Shown in pieces: positions 1 to 9,417 of a stretch of 64,000 nt of DNA. This DNA is from an uncultured bacterium (GTDB taxonomy: Bacteria > Hydrogenedentota > Hydrogenedentia > Hydrogenedentales > Hydrogenedentaceae): the NCBI GenBank assembly GCA_938014335.1, contig CALLRP010000025.1:1-64000 (forward strand), read 5' to 3'. The first letter of the stretch is position 1. Each line of letters begins with the position of its first letter. Position numbers and translations under genes: made by a program. A model generated the notes under the pieces. It did not search any database and was not told the DNA's origin. It saw only the letters and a program-made list of their open reading frames with translations.

Positions 1-3000
1 ACAATTCTGGTCGCCGGGACCTGGAGCATAGCCATCTTCTCCTTGCGGGTCGCAATGATAGGAACCAAAGTTGAAGAACTGGATAACTCGCAATAATTCA
101 CTTAAATTAATTTGCCCATCACCATTCTGGTCGGCACTATGCGGAGGTGGAATTTCACCTTCAGGTGCACCTTCTGCTGTGCCTTCACCTTCGGGAGCGC
201 CTTCTCCCTCGACAGTGCCTTCTGCTGTCCCTTCACCTTCGGGAGCGCCTTCTCCTTCGACAGTGCCTTCTGGTGTACCTTCACCTTCGGGAGGTTGTTC
301 AACAAATATCACACCTATATTTCTGTTCCTATCCATAGGCACTATTATAGTTGACTGGTCGACATTTTGGACTCCTTCTAAATCGCCCGTCCAGGATGCG
401 AATATCCAACCTACCGCTGGAACAGCAACGACCTCTACTTGCGTACCGGTTACATACTGATGAGGTATATCCGGGACAGGACTTGTTGTCCCGGTACCTG
501 TTATTACACTTAAAGTCAATGTTTTATAAGTTATCTCTGTGTATCGAGCAATAAGAACGGTGTCTTCATTTAATATAAATTCATAGTACGGGTCGGGTGA
601 TACTAAATCGTTATTTTCATTATACCAACCTAAGAAAGTATAGCCTGGATTAGGTTGAGCATAAGCCCAGGCAGGGAAGCCTTCTGCCAACCTGTATACT
701 CCTGGATAAGGATAGATAGAGCCATTAGGCTCACTGGATAAATCTAAGGTATAACCACTGTCTTCAAACCATGCAATAAGGTCATAATGAGCATCAACAG
801 TCAATTGTGCTGTTACCCAGTATTCCCATGTCACTTCCTGACTGGGTCCGGGGTTCTTTATTATCTGCCAACCACCGAAATAACTCGCTTCATCGGGTAT
901 TGCCTGAATAAATATAGATTCTCCATCTTTATAACACTGTGCACCTGAAGGGGGAATCGTATTTCCCGTTCCTGTTCCCGCTGTAGCAAAGTTTACATTC
1001 CAATCACACTCTTCAAACACGGCCCGGTATGTATAATTCTGCTGACTTGGTGTAAATTCGATTACCCAGGGATTCATTTCGCTAGCAAAATTACCTGCTC
1101 CATCAACCCAGTTTTTGAACTTATAACCCGGGTCAGGAGTTGCGATTAAAACACATGTTTGCCCATTAACAAATCCATATGTCCCTGGTGATGGCGGATT
1201 GGTTGTGCCACCTCCAACGACATCCAGTAGTTCTACTAAGTAGATGGCATTCCCAAATCTACCAACTATCCTTTTCGTCCCCATACCTTCTTCTACCTGG
1301 AAGGCATAGAACTTATTTAATGTAATTAATTCCAAACTATCCAGGTCATGCCAACCTAAAAATGCATACGGACTATAATTATTCGCATTCAAAAAGACCC
1401 AATTCCCCGCCTGATAATAGTAGGTCCCCGCAGGAGGATTAATTTGCCCATACTCTTCACCTTCGATATAGAGTTGGAGCGTTAAATCGGCGGGAACGAA
1501 ATTAGCTGTAATGTCTTTGGCTCCATCCATGAAAATATCAATGAAATTATTGTAAGGATAGGCAGAGCCAATATCCCCTGTCCATTCTTTAAAGAACCAT
1601 CCCGGGTTCGGCGTTGCAAATACAGTAACAATTTGATTTTCTTCAAATGCATGTTCGCCGGGAGAGGGAACTGTTGTTCCCGCTTCCAGAGGATTAACGC
1701 TAATAAATAGTCTATAAGTATTCACATTCTCAAATATCGCGATGTAAACTTTATCGGAATCCATAGTTATCACAACAGGATTTTCGTTGCCTAATATGTT
1801 CTGAGCGTCATCTTCCCAACGGACAAACCTAAATCCTGGATTTGACCATGCACTCAAGGTAACTTGAACTCCGGATGCAAAGTAATAAGTATTGGGGAAA
1901 GGATAAACTCCACCCGCTATTTCAGGGTCTAAACCTGTTGTTAATGTATAGCCTGTATCTTCAAATAGGGCTCCTATTGTTTTATCACCGTCCATAACTA
2001 CATTTGCATATAATTGAGTACCTAATTCTTCAATATCGCCCGTCCAACCTGCAAAGTATGCTCCAGGTCCCGTAAATGCATATAAATTAACCTGTCTGCC
2101 TGCAAGGTAGTTATAATCCCCTGAACCTTGTTCAAACTCGTTTACTAAACCATTTCCTTGCAAAGTAAATGTAATTTTATAAGTTGGCTCATTGTCTACG
2201 AATACCGCACGAACTCTTATGTTATCTGTTAAGTTTGTGAACCAATAGGAGGACTGGTCTGTAAGATATACATAATCCCCCAGGTCATTATCAAAGATTT
2301 CCCACTGTTTGAATGCATAAGAACTATTCACTAACGGATAAGCACTGATTGCAACTGATATGTTATAAGGATACGGATTTATCCCAACGGGTGGATTTGT
2401 AACCCCTTCGCCCACGATTTCAACTTCAATACTTGCCTGGCAAACTCCTTCACGATTTAAAGAACCTCCCGGCAGAACTTTTGCCGCCAGAGAATCCACT
2501 ACACCACAATATAAAGGTGGTACAGGATTATAACTTATATCCAGAACATCTCCAGGACCTATTCCAGTGTTATCTTCTAAATAACCAAAGTTCTCAATCT
2601 GATTGTTGGATAAGTTAACTATAGCAAGGTTGACATAATTCAATAGCGGATTAATTTCTGTAATATAATTGTAACTTAAATCAAGCACTTCCAGAGTATT
2701 TTTCGGAGTACCGTCCAAATCCATTGTCCATATATCATTCAGTAAATTGTTACCCGCACTAAATGAAACTAAATTGGGCATATATTCAATACCGCTAAGA
2801 TCTTCTAATACATTTTCACTTACACTCAATTCCATTAGATTATTGAAAGGCGTAGATATAGGCTGAGTAAACATAGTTGGCCCAATTAGATTTGATGGCG
2901 CCGATACTGTGGCAAGATTAGGCAGACCAATAATTCCGTCAAGGTTAGTTATTCCTGTAAACACACAAACAAAGACTGTCAAATTGGTCCAATTGCTAAC

Positions 3001-3930
3001 CACATCTATGCTATTTATATCAATCCCCCCTAAAAATGCTATTGATGGATTTAAATTATTCAATCCTGAAATATCTGTAATATCGGTAGGTCCCAAGAAT
3101 TCTATTATTGCTAATATCCCCGGGTTATCTTCATCAACAAAAGTTATATTTGTCATGTCTTTTACATAATTATCTACAGCATCTTGATTTAATCCGCAAT
3201 TAAATTCAGCAAAAACATTTAAATTTCCTTCTACCGCCCCTAAAGGTGACCAATCACTAATCGGATTATTACCCAGATATAATTGTGTTAAATTTGACAA
3301 AGAATTAAGAAAACTGATAGAGGTTACTTGTTCTAATCCCCCAATGCTTAGCGCACTAAGATTGGTTAAATTAGTTAAAACATTTAAATCGGTGTTGTCT
3401 AAATTATTAACCCCTGTGGCAAAAAAGTCAACGCCTTCTGGATACAAACCATAAATACCAAAACCTAAGTTCAAACCTGCTAAATTGGTAAAGGTCGATA
3501 GAGTAGAGATATCATCAATCTGGTTATATCCGATATCCAACAAAATGAGACTCCCTGATAAGCCAGCTAAGGGACTTATATCCGAAATCTGATTTTTACC
3601 TAAAAATAGTAATTGAAGGTTGTTTAAACTACCAATTGGGCTTACATCTGTAATTTGATTACTAATTAAATTTAATGCTATTAATGAAGTACAGTACTCT
3701 AAACCTGTCAAATCGGTAACATTTAAATAGGAAGCATCCAAATATTGAAATGCTGGGTTAGCAAGTTCGTAATCCTGTGGCGGTTCAATTAAAGGAACCC
3801 CGACCTGGTCTTCATAAGCGAGTCGAACAGCTTCCAGCAAATTCTCATCGTTAAATGTCACATCTGCGGAAAAGGCACTAACAGCCAACAGGAATGTAAA
3901 AATAGCAATAACCATACATTTTGTTTTCAT
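1..3930 (-). CDS. Giant secreted leucine-rich repeat / InlB B-repeat protein, C-terminus cut by window edge
   Basis: Reading leftward from an ATG at 3930 (preceded by AGGAGATTGATT) the frame stays open for exactly 1310 codons to base 1, so the stop lies outside the window. Residues 1-21 form a signal peptide (MKTKCMVIAIFTFLLAVSAF). Residues about 45-490 are leucine-rich repeats of the internalin type, with recurring units such as NQITDVSPIGSLNNL and NQISDISPLAGL. Residues about 500-1212 hold roughly nine divergent InlB B-type repeats (pattern PGW.F..WTGD plus an ITMD/VPMD strand). A Glu-Gly-Pro linker (GEGAPEGT-like) follows at about 1213-1257. The visible end is the first half of a dockerin-like module (HSADQNGDGQINLSELLR then GYAPGPGDQNC). 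The same tail occurs complete in the gene at 39306-42509, so about 45 residues are probably missing. Secretion and surface display are inferred; binding partner unknown. Several small plus-strand ORFs here are only its shadow. Confidence 0.9.
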   Translation of the reverse strand, partial: MKTKCMVIAIFTFLLAVSAFSADVTFNDENLLEAVRLAYEDQVGVPLIEPPQDYELANPAFQYLDASYLNVTDLTGLEYCTSLIALNLISNQITDVSPIGSLNNLQLLFLGKNQISDISPLAGLSGSLILLDIGYNQIDDISTLSTFTNLAGLNLGFGIYGLYPEGVDFFATGVNNLDNTDLNVLTNLTNLSALSIGGLEQVTSISFLNSLSNLTQLYLGNNPISDWSPLGAVEGNLNVFAEFNCGLNQDAVDNYVKDMTNITFVDEDNPGILAIIEFLGPTDITDISGLNNLNPSIAFLGGIDINSIDVVSNWTNLTVFVCVFTGITNLDGIIGLPNLATVSAPSNLIGPTMFTQPISTPFNNLMELSVSENVLEDLSGIEYMPNLVSFSAGNNLLNDIWTMDLDGTPKNTLEVLDLSYNYITEINPLLNYVNLAIVNLSNNQIENFGYLEDNTGIGPGDVLDISYNPVPPLYCGVVDSLAAKVLPGGSLNREGVCQASIEVEIVGEGVTNPPVGINPYPYNISVAISAYPLVNSSYAFKQWEIFDNDLGDYVYLTDQSSYWFTNLTDNIRVRAVFVDNEPTYKITFTLQGNGLVNEFEQGSGDYNYLAGRQVNLYAFTGPGAYFAGWTGDIEELGTQLYANVVMDGDKTIGALFEDTGYTLTTGLDPEIAGGVYPFPNTYYFASGVQVTLSAWSNPGFRFVRWEDDAQNILGNENPVVITMDSDKVYIAIFENVNTYRLFISVNPLEAGTTVPSPGEHAFEENQIVTVFATPNPGWFFKEWTGDIGSAYPYNNFIDIFMDGAKDITANFVPADLTLQLYIEGEEYGQINPPAGTYYYQAGNWVFLNANNYSPYAFLGWHDLDSLELITLNKFYAFQVEEGMGTKRIVGRFGNAIYLVELLDVVGGGTTNPPSPGTYGFVNGQTCVLIATPDPGYKFKNWVDGAGNFASEMNPWVIEFTPSQQNYTYRAVFEECDWNVNFATAGTGTGNTIPPSGAQCYKDGESIFIQAIPDEASYFGGWQIIKNPGPSQEVTWEYWVTAQLTVDAHYDLIAWFEDSGYTLDLSSEPNGSIYPYPGVYRLAEGFPAWAYAQPNPGYTFLGWYNENNDLVSPDPYYEFILNEDTVLIARYTEITYKTLTLSVITGTGTTSPVPDIPHQYVTGTQVEVVAVPAVGWIFASWTGDLEGVQNVDQSTIIVPMDRNRNIGVIFVEQPPEGEGTPEGTVEGEGAPEGEGTAEGTVEGEGAPEGEGTAEGAPEGEIPPPHSADQNGDGQINLSELLRVIQFFNFGSYHCDPQGEDGYAPGPGDQNC
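160..298 (-). repeat. Short tandem repeat encoding a Glu-Gly/Pro-Glu-Gly linker
   Basis: Degenerate 12-base units (plus strand ccttcgggagcg, ccttctcc, ccttcgacagtg and similar) are repeated in tandem. They encode the EGEGAPEGT/EGTVEGEG-type flexible acidic linker between the InlB-repeat region and the dockerin-like end of the left-edge protein. The units are imperfect at the third codon position, so the repeat is kept at protein level. Confidence 0.8.
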
Positions 3931-4037
3931 AATCAATCTCCTAAATTATTATTTTGTTTATTTTTGTAACTATTAATTTTTACTTACTATATTTATACCA
4001 CTTATACAGACAAAATTCAAATATAAAAAAGAATTAT

Positions 4038-5384
4038 TTAAGTAACTTTTACTGTCTCAGAAAATATATCTACCGCTTTTATAAGGGAGCTTATACTTTC
4101 ATATCCATATGATAATCTTAATTGATACTTACTTTTTTCGGCAAGAGTCCCTTTTGGATGGACACAATATTCTCCAGGCAAATACACCACTCTTGTTTTA
4201 AGAGAATGTTTATTTAGTCCGTAATCCCAGTCTATATTACCTGTTTTCCGACTTAACATTTTAAATAAATTAGAATCCTTATTTGTTTTAATATTTTTTA
4301 ATGTTAAATAAAGATAAAACCCGGCATCTCCACCTGTAATAGTTTCGATATAACTATTCAAATTATCAATAAATTTTTGACTGAAGATGGTTCCTTTTTC
4401 TCTATATCCATCATTTACTCGTTTGAACTGTTGTAGTCCATATTTGCAGATAAGTTCTGCAGAAATTTCTTGTGTAATTAGTGGAGCACTGAAACCTACA
4501 TCGCTGTTCCATTGCACTAATGCTTTTAACAAAGGACTACCTTTGGGACCAATCATATAACCTATCCGTAATGCCGGTGAAAATACTTTAGATAAAGTAC
4601 CTATTTCATATACACTCTCTGTTGTATCGAAGACCGAGGGTAACGAGGTTTTCTGCATTTGTGGATTATGTATAAGCCATTCATAAGCCAAGTCAAAAAT
4701 AATAGGGATGGTAACATTAAATCTCCGGGATATATTCCTTACGCATTCAACAATCTCTCTTCTACTCTGATTTGAAATCACAGTACAGGTTGGATTGTTC
4801 ACTGTAACAAAATAACAAAAAGCGATATGATTTCCCTGTTTTAGATTTCTTTCAAGAGTTTCCTCAATGAGATTAATAGCGGGTCCGTCTTTCTCTTCCA
4901 GCACAGGGGCTATTTCAAAACCATATCTTTCCAAAGTGGATGTATAGATATAGTATAGCGGGTCTGTGGTGATGACAACTCCTTGTTTCAATATATTTGC
5001 GATACCGGTGAGGATACTCGTTGCTCCACTTACTCCAATAATCATTTCTCTATCATCAAAATTTGGAATATCACCAATCCAATTCCTCATCCGCAGATCT
5101 CTATAAAAATCTTTAATGGATTCAATAAGTCGAGCAGACCCTTCGGGTCCTCCGTAGTTAAGTAGGTGAGCGGGGCGATTTTCTATTTGAACTATTTTTT
5201 CCGCAATTTCTGCAAATTCTTCATAAGGGATTGTATCTTCGTTCACATAGCCCACACCCAGATTAATATCCACTCCCGGGCGAAAATCTTTAGCAAATTC
5301 CGACATCATCTGGTTAACAGGCGAGGGCTGTATTGATTTTTTCCCATATTGTGAAAGAGAAATGGGGTTCATAAGTAGCGACAT
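4038..5384 (-). CDS. PLP-dependent class I/II aminotransferase
   Basis: A 448-residue fold-type I aminotransferase. The Schiff-base lysine lies in TLSKVFSPALRIGY, the classic SKxxxPxxRxGY signature, at about residue 268; NNPTC (about 200) and the YDLAYEW-like segment FDLAYEW supply PLP-ring and phosphate contacts, and a C-terminal LRLSYGYES carries the arginine expected to bind the substrate carboxylate. The N-terminus (INLGVGYVNEDTIP) resembles the MocR/LysN-like 2-aminoadipate or valine-pyruvate group rather than AspC. The substrate cannot be fixed from sequence. The ATG at 5384 lies 26 bases after the stop of the upstream lytic transglycosylase gene, so the two may be cotranscribed. Cytoplasmic, no signal peptide. 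Confidence 0.85.
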   Translation of the reverse strand: MSLLMNPISLSQYGKKSIQPSPVNQMMSEFAKDFRPGVDINLGVGYVNEDTIPYEEFAEIAEKIVQIENRPAHLLNYGGPEGSARLIESIKDFYRDLRMRNWIGDIPNFDDREMIIGVSGATSILTGIANILKQGVVITTDPLYYIYTSTLERYGFEIAPVLEEKDGPAINLIEETLERNLKQGNHIAFCYFVTVNNPTCTVISNQSRREIVECVRNISRRFNVTIPIIFDLAYEWLIHNPQMQKTSLPSVFDTTESVYEIGTLSKVFSPALRIGYMIGPKGSPLLKALVQWNSDVGFSAPLITQEISAELICKYGLQQFKRVNDGYREKGTIFSQKFIDNLNSYIETITGGDAGFYLYLTLKNIKTNKDSNLFKMLSRKTGNIDWDYGLNKHSLKTRVVYLPGEYCVHPKGTLAEKSKYQLRLSYGYESISSLIKAVDIFSETVKVT

Positions 5385-5410
5385 CTCATTATATTTTATC
5401 TTTTTATATT

Positions 5411-6448
5411 TTATCCATTCTTCTCAATTTTTTGGACCAACTCAGTTCGAACGGGATATGTCCGATTACCGTAACTTATATAGTAATAGGGTGCCTGTTC
5501 TACGACATCATCGGCAGGTTGCCGTAATCCACTCTTGAAATGAACCATATACTTTTTAGCAGAGTTAATCCCTCCTATCATGGGTAGTCTTTTTGCTGGG
5601 GTTATTTTCCCATTCATCTTGCTTGCATAATAATGTTCATCAAGTTTCAAGCCTAACCTGGATTTAACTAATTTTACATAATTGATGGTTTCATTGAAAG
5701 GAGGTATTCCCTTATATTTTTTTACATTTTCGGGTCCTGAATTATATCCTGCCAGAGCAAGGTCAATATTTCCGTTAAATAGTTCCAGCATTCGTGCTAA
5801 ATACTGTGTGCCGCCTGCGATATTTTGTGCCGGATCAAATATATCGGTAACCCCCATTTCGACCGCCGTAGCAGGCATTAATTGCATCAAACCACAGGCG
5901 CCCGCAGTGGAAACCGCATTAGGGTTAAAAGCACTCTCGACTTCCATCACTGCCCATATCAATTTTTCATCCACCTGATAATATGCGCTACATTCTTTTA
6001 TTATTTTTTGTATTGTTTCAAAATTATAAGTTTTTCCTTTATACAAATGTTCAAACTTTTTCGAAACATGAACTGGCTCCAGCGGAACGATTATAGCATA
6101 ACCACCGCTCTCCTTCGTTTCTTTAGAGGACACACCCTTACCTGCTGTTGGCGGTGTATTTGGAGATTTTTTGAAGTATACCTCTTTATATTCGCCTTTA
6201 GCACGATATTTTTGGGGACGATTTGTAAAAACCAGGGTCCCATCTTTTCTCTGAAATTGATATAACCCCTTTTCTCGTGATCGGTCTGCATAAGCCTCTT
6301 TTAGGTCTATTTTATATATTTTGGTCCCCTGTGGAGAAACTTCATTTGACTTCTGAACGGAAGGGACATATGTTTCCGCAAGTGCTATTTGCGAAATAAA
6401 ATATACAAATACTATTACTATACTTCTTTGAAAGATAATCATTACCAT
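5411..6448 (-). CDS. Periplasmic lytic transglycosylase (SLT domain) with DUF4124-like N-terminus
   Basis: 345 residues. A hydrophobic N-terminus (IVIVFVYFISQIALA) ending in a signal-peptidase-like site indicates export. About residues 60-82 (GLYQFQRKDGTLVFTNRP) look like a DUF4124-type region that often precedes SLT domains. The catalytic SLT domain spans about 145-265: the expected general-acid Glu in AVMEVESAFNPNAVS (about residue 168), then GACGLMQLMPATA, the GGTQYLARML helix and ALAGYNSGPENV. It should cleave the MurNAc-GlcNAc bond of peptidoglycan with 1,6-anhydro product, as known for the family. The C-terminal 70 residues are not recognised. Upstream 95 bases contain no strong ribosome site, so the start (ATG 6448, or the next ATG two codons on) is approximate. 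Confidence 0.9.
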   Translation of the reverse strand: MVMIIFQRSIVIVFVYFISQIALAETYVPSVQKSNEVSPQGTKIYKIDLKEAYADRSREKGLYQFQRKDGTLVFTNRPQKYRAKGEYKEVYFKKSPNTPPTAGKGVSSKETKESGGYAIIVPLEPVHVSKKFEHLYKGKTYNFETIQKIIKECSAYYQVDEKLIWAVMEVESAFNPNAVSTAGACGLMQLMPATAVEMGVTDIFDPAQNIAGGTQYLARMLELFNGNIDLALAGYNSGPENVKKYKGIPPFNETINYVKLVKSRLGLKLDEHYYASKMNGKITPAKRLPMIGGINSAKKYMVHFKSGLRQPADDVVEQAPYYYISYGNRTYPVRTELVQKIEKNG

Positions 6449-6543
6449 TTGATACCATTACTAAATCTTATATTGTCACAATAATATAGTCTCTTATAAT
6501 AATAGTAGAACTCTATCATTTTTGTCAATAAATTAATACAAGA

Positions 6544-7857
6544 TTATTCTTCAACTTTTCGAATGAACAGTCCTTCCACTTTTTTCGAAGTTTTATTTTC
6601 AATAATTGGAACACTCTCTCCTTTTATTAAAATAGTTCCTTGTACTTTTTGAATATCACAATTTTTATCTACTGTATCAAACTCCACAGGTTTCCTACTA
6701 TAATTGTCAAATATCACACAATTGTAGAAAAGGACATTTCCAATATCGGAAGTGATCGATTTCCTCCACTGGTTAATTTTAATGGGGAACCCCCTTTGTT
6801 TCGTAGGTGTATTGGCACATATACAATTATCAAATATAATATCTAATCCCTTTGATGATTTATCAAAAACAACAATCCCCCCTTTTTGGGAGCCTTCGAT
6901 ATAACAGTCTTTGAAGATTAGTTTTCCAGTTGGTCCGTCTGGGGAAACGGCACCAATTGCTATACCATGGTCATAATCATTTTTCATAATACAATTTATG
7001 ATACTTATAGAAACGGGATAAGATGTTTGTTTTAATTTTTTTAAGTACACCAACACACCTGCTCCTTTATTACCCTGAATATAACAATTTTTCATTGTGA
7101 TATTTGTCAGTTGCTCATCATCACCATTGGGTTCAAAGTCAATTCCCGCTTGAGGTGCTGTTCCTGAAGTATTCAAGAGAGAGCAGTTTTCAATAGATAG
7201 ATTTTTTGCACTTATAACGCTAATCCCCTGACGATGATTATCCTCACATATAACATCTTTAATGACTACATCCTCACAAAGGTTTCGTTCTTGGGTAGCA
7301 CCTATATAAATCCCATCTCCTCCACTGCTCTCACAGCGAATGCCTTCCACAATCACATTCTTACATCCTGTCAAAGAAAGGGTCGTTCGCCATTCTGCCG
7401 GTTCATATTCATTCTTATTCTGGTAGTCTTTTTTGTGCATTTTCAAAGTAGCACCATAGCCTGAAATGATTAAATTCTCAACATTATTAGCAGAAAATAA
7501 ACAATCTCCTCCCCCCTTAAATTCGCCTTTCTTGGCAAGTATAATTACACCTGGCAATAGTATAATTTTCTGGTTAGACCTTAATTTAATTGGTCGCACT
7601 ATCCATGGTTTTCCCATATTTGGAATTATTACTTCCTTCACTCCGGAATCTATTGCTGACTGCAAAGAAGACGTTGCATCATCAGATTTAAATCCCCACC
7701 ATACAGGACTTGCCCATGTCAATTTTCCTTGTTGAACTTGTAAAATAGCTTCCGAATGCGGTTCATATATTGAAATATTATCTTCAGTGCTACTGGCAAA
7801 AATATTCCAACATCCCATCAAGCAAAATAATGTTACAAGAACCCACTTATTATTCAT
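6544..7857 (-). CDS. Secreted right-handed parallel beta-helix protein, probable lipoprotein
   Basis: 437 residues. The ATG at 7857 is preferred over an upstream in-frame TTG because GGAGAGG sits six bases before it. The N-terminus (MNNKWVLVTLFCLMGCWN) is a signal sequence with a possible lipobox ending LMGC. A pectate-lyase-like opening (IDSGVKEVIIPNMGKPW, resembling the N-terminal cap of beta-helix enzymes) is followed by strand-turn units: GYGATLKMH, NVIVEGIRCES, DVVIKDVICEDN, NLSIENCSLLNTSG, NITMKNCYIQGN, ISIINCIMKND, KLIFKDCYIEGS. This is the layout of glycosidase or lyase beta-helices, but no catalytic residues can be assigned. It could act on extracellular polysaccharide like the GH2 and GH99-like proteins elsewhere in the window (inference). 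Confidence 0.8.
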   Translation of the reverse strand: MNNKWVLVTLFCLMGCWNIFASSTEDNISIYEPHSEAILQVQQGKLTWASPVWWGFKSDDATSSLQSAIDSGVKEVIIPNMGKPWIVRPIKLRSNQKIILLPGVIILAKKGEFKGGGDCLFSANNVENLIISGYGATLKMHKKDYQNKNEYEPAEWRTTLSLTGCKNVIVEGIRCESSGGDGIYIGATQERNLCEDVVIKDVICEDNHRQGISVISAKNLSIENCSLLNTSGTAPQAGIDFEPNGDDEQLTNITMKNCYIQGNKGAGVLVYLKKLKQTSYPVSISIINCIMKNDYDHGIAIGAVSPDGPTGKLIFKDCYIEGSQKGGIVVFDKSSKGLDIIFDNCICANTPTKQRGFPIKINQWRKSITSDIGNVLFYNCVIFDNYSRKPVEFDTVDKNCDIQKVQGTILIKGESVPIIENKTSKKVEGLFIRKVEE

Positions 7858-7976
7858 TGCATTCCTCTCCAATTAAGATTTATTATCCTGAAAACAATAA
7901 CTGAAATATGTTAAAATATGGCCTATCTTTATAACAATTTGGGAGAAAAAATATTTAATTTTCAAGGAGTTTCATT

Positions 7977-9362
7977 ATGAGAACTAATATTTCTATTGAT
8001 ATTTCCTTAAGTCATGCAAATACGATAGGTAATCAACATGGTTTTACTGATGATGAAATAAAAGAATTAAACACGAAAATATCTCAATATCATAAGGTTT
8101 TATTACAAGAGCGAGCAGAAAAAAAATATGGCTTCTTTGAACTTTATAAGGACAGAGCAACTCGTGAAAAAATAAGAAAAGTCTCATCAGAATTTTTAAA
8201 CAGAGGAGTGGAAAATCTTGTAATTTTAGGAATTGGAGGCTCTGCATTAGGAATTACTGCACTTAATACTGCTTTAAATGCACCTTATTACAATCTATTG
8301 TCTAAAGAAGAACGAAAAGGCTATCCTCGTTTGTTCGTAATGGACAATATTGACCCTGTCACTTTTAAAAGAATGATGAAATTATGTCCCCCCGAGAAGA
8401 CATTGTACAATGCTATTTCTAAGTCGGGTGAAACAGCAGAAACAATGTGCCAATTGCTTATTGTACTTAAAGAATTGGAAGATACGATAGGGAAAGAAAA
8501 AATAAAAGAACACCTTGTAATTACTACGAGTCCAAGAGGTGAGAATGCACCTAAAAGTCTATTGCACCCAGTAGCAGATAAATATGAAATAACGCAATTT
8601 GAAATTCCGTTGAATGTAGGCGGACGATTTTCTGTATTCTCTCCCGTAGGATTGTTCCCTTCCGCAATGTTAGGGTTTGACAATGATACACTTGCGGATG
8701 GATGTGCAGAAATGGATATTCTATGTTCTAAAGAATCTTTTGAAGAGAATCCCGCTTACCAGTTTGCAGGTATCCATTATGTTCTTGATAAAAATAAAGG
8801 AAAAAAAATATCGGTAATGATGCCTTACTCTGACCGATTGAAGGATATTGCAGATTGGTATTGCCAATTATGGGCAGAAAGTTTAGGGAAAAAAGATGAC
8901 ATTTATGGAAATGAAATTTTTAACGGACAAACTCCAGTCAAAGCATTAGGGGCAACAGACCAACATTCTCAAATTCAACTCTATAGAGAAGGTCCTAATG
9001 ATAAAATAATAAATCTTATTTCTGTCGAAAATCACAATGAAACCTTACCTGTTCCTGAAATTCTAACGGAAATATCTGAATTAGAATATATCCATGGACA
9101 AAGTATGAACGAGCTCTTATATGCAGAGTTTCAAGGGACAAAAGATGCTCTCACACTAAGTCAACGACCTGTTATACAAATAAAGATGAAGGAAATATCC
9201 GAGTTCACTGTCGCCCAATTACTATATATGCTTGAAGTAGCAACTGCTATGGCAGGGAAATTATATGCAGTAAATGCCTTTAATCAGCCCGGTGTTGAGG
9301 AAGGAAAGAAAATCGCTCGTAAACTCATGCTGGAAATGAAACAGAAAAAAAACTTGGAATAA
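7977..9362 (+). CDS. pgi: Glucose-6-phosphate isomerase
   Basis: 461 residues, matching the shorter bacterial form (about 450). It interconverts glucose-6-phosphate and fructose-6-phosphate in glycolysis/gluconeogenesis. Family motifs in order: GIGGSALGITALNTAL (about 83-98), SKSGETAETM binding the phosphate (about 144-153), GGRFSVFSPVGLFP (about 216-229, PGI signature region), KKDDIYGNE-like loop, GATDQHSQIQLYREGP (about 330-345) with the catalytic His, and the C-terminal QPGVEEGKK with the lysine typical of PGI. Start ATG 7977 is preceded by AAGGAGTTTCATT. It is divergent from the beta-helix gene and has no signal peptide. Confidence 0.96.
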   Translation: MRTNISIDISLSHANTIGNQHGFTDDEIKELNTKISQYHKVLLQERAEKKYGFFELYKDRATREKIRKVSSEFLNRGVENLVILGIGGSALGITALNTALNAPYYNLLSKEERKGYPRLFVMDNIDPVTFKRMMKLCPPEKTLYNAISKSGETAETMCQLLIVLKELEDTIGKEKIKEHLVITTSPRGENAPKSLLHPVADKYEITQFEIPLNVGGRFSVFSPVGLFPSAMLGFDNDTLADGCAEMDILCSKESFEENPAYQFAGIHYVLDKNKGKKISVMMPYSDRLKDIADWYCQLWAESLGKKDDIYGNEIFNGQTPVKALGATDQHSQIQLYREGPNDKIINLISVENHNETLPVPEILTEISELEYIHGQSMNELLYAEFQGTKDALTLSQRPVIQIKMKEISEFTVAQLLYMLEVATAMAGKLYAVNAFNQPGVEEGKKIARKLMLEMKQKKNLE

Positions 9363-9417
9363 GTTTACACTATCATTTTAAATTATATTATAACATCATA
9401 CTGCTTAAATTCTTTAT

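Noticed and set aside
5682-6265. Two plus-strand ORFs of 98 and 127 residues
   Set aside because: They overlap the lytic transglycosylase gene on the other strand, have no ribosome site and no recognisable family.
7858-7872. TTG start adding five residues to the beta-helix protein
   Set aside because: The ribosome site GGAGAGG lies inside the added codons, so the ATG at 7857 is the start.
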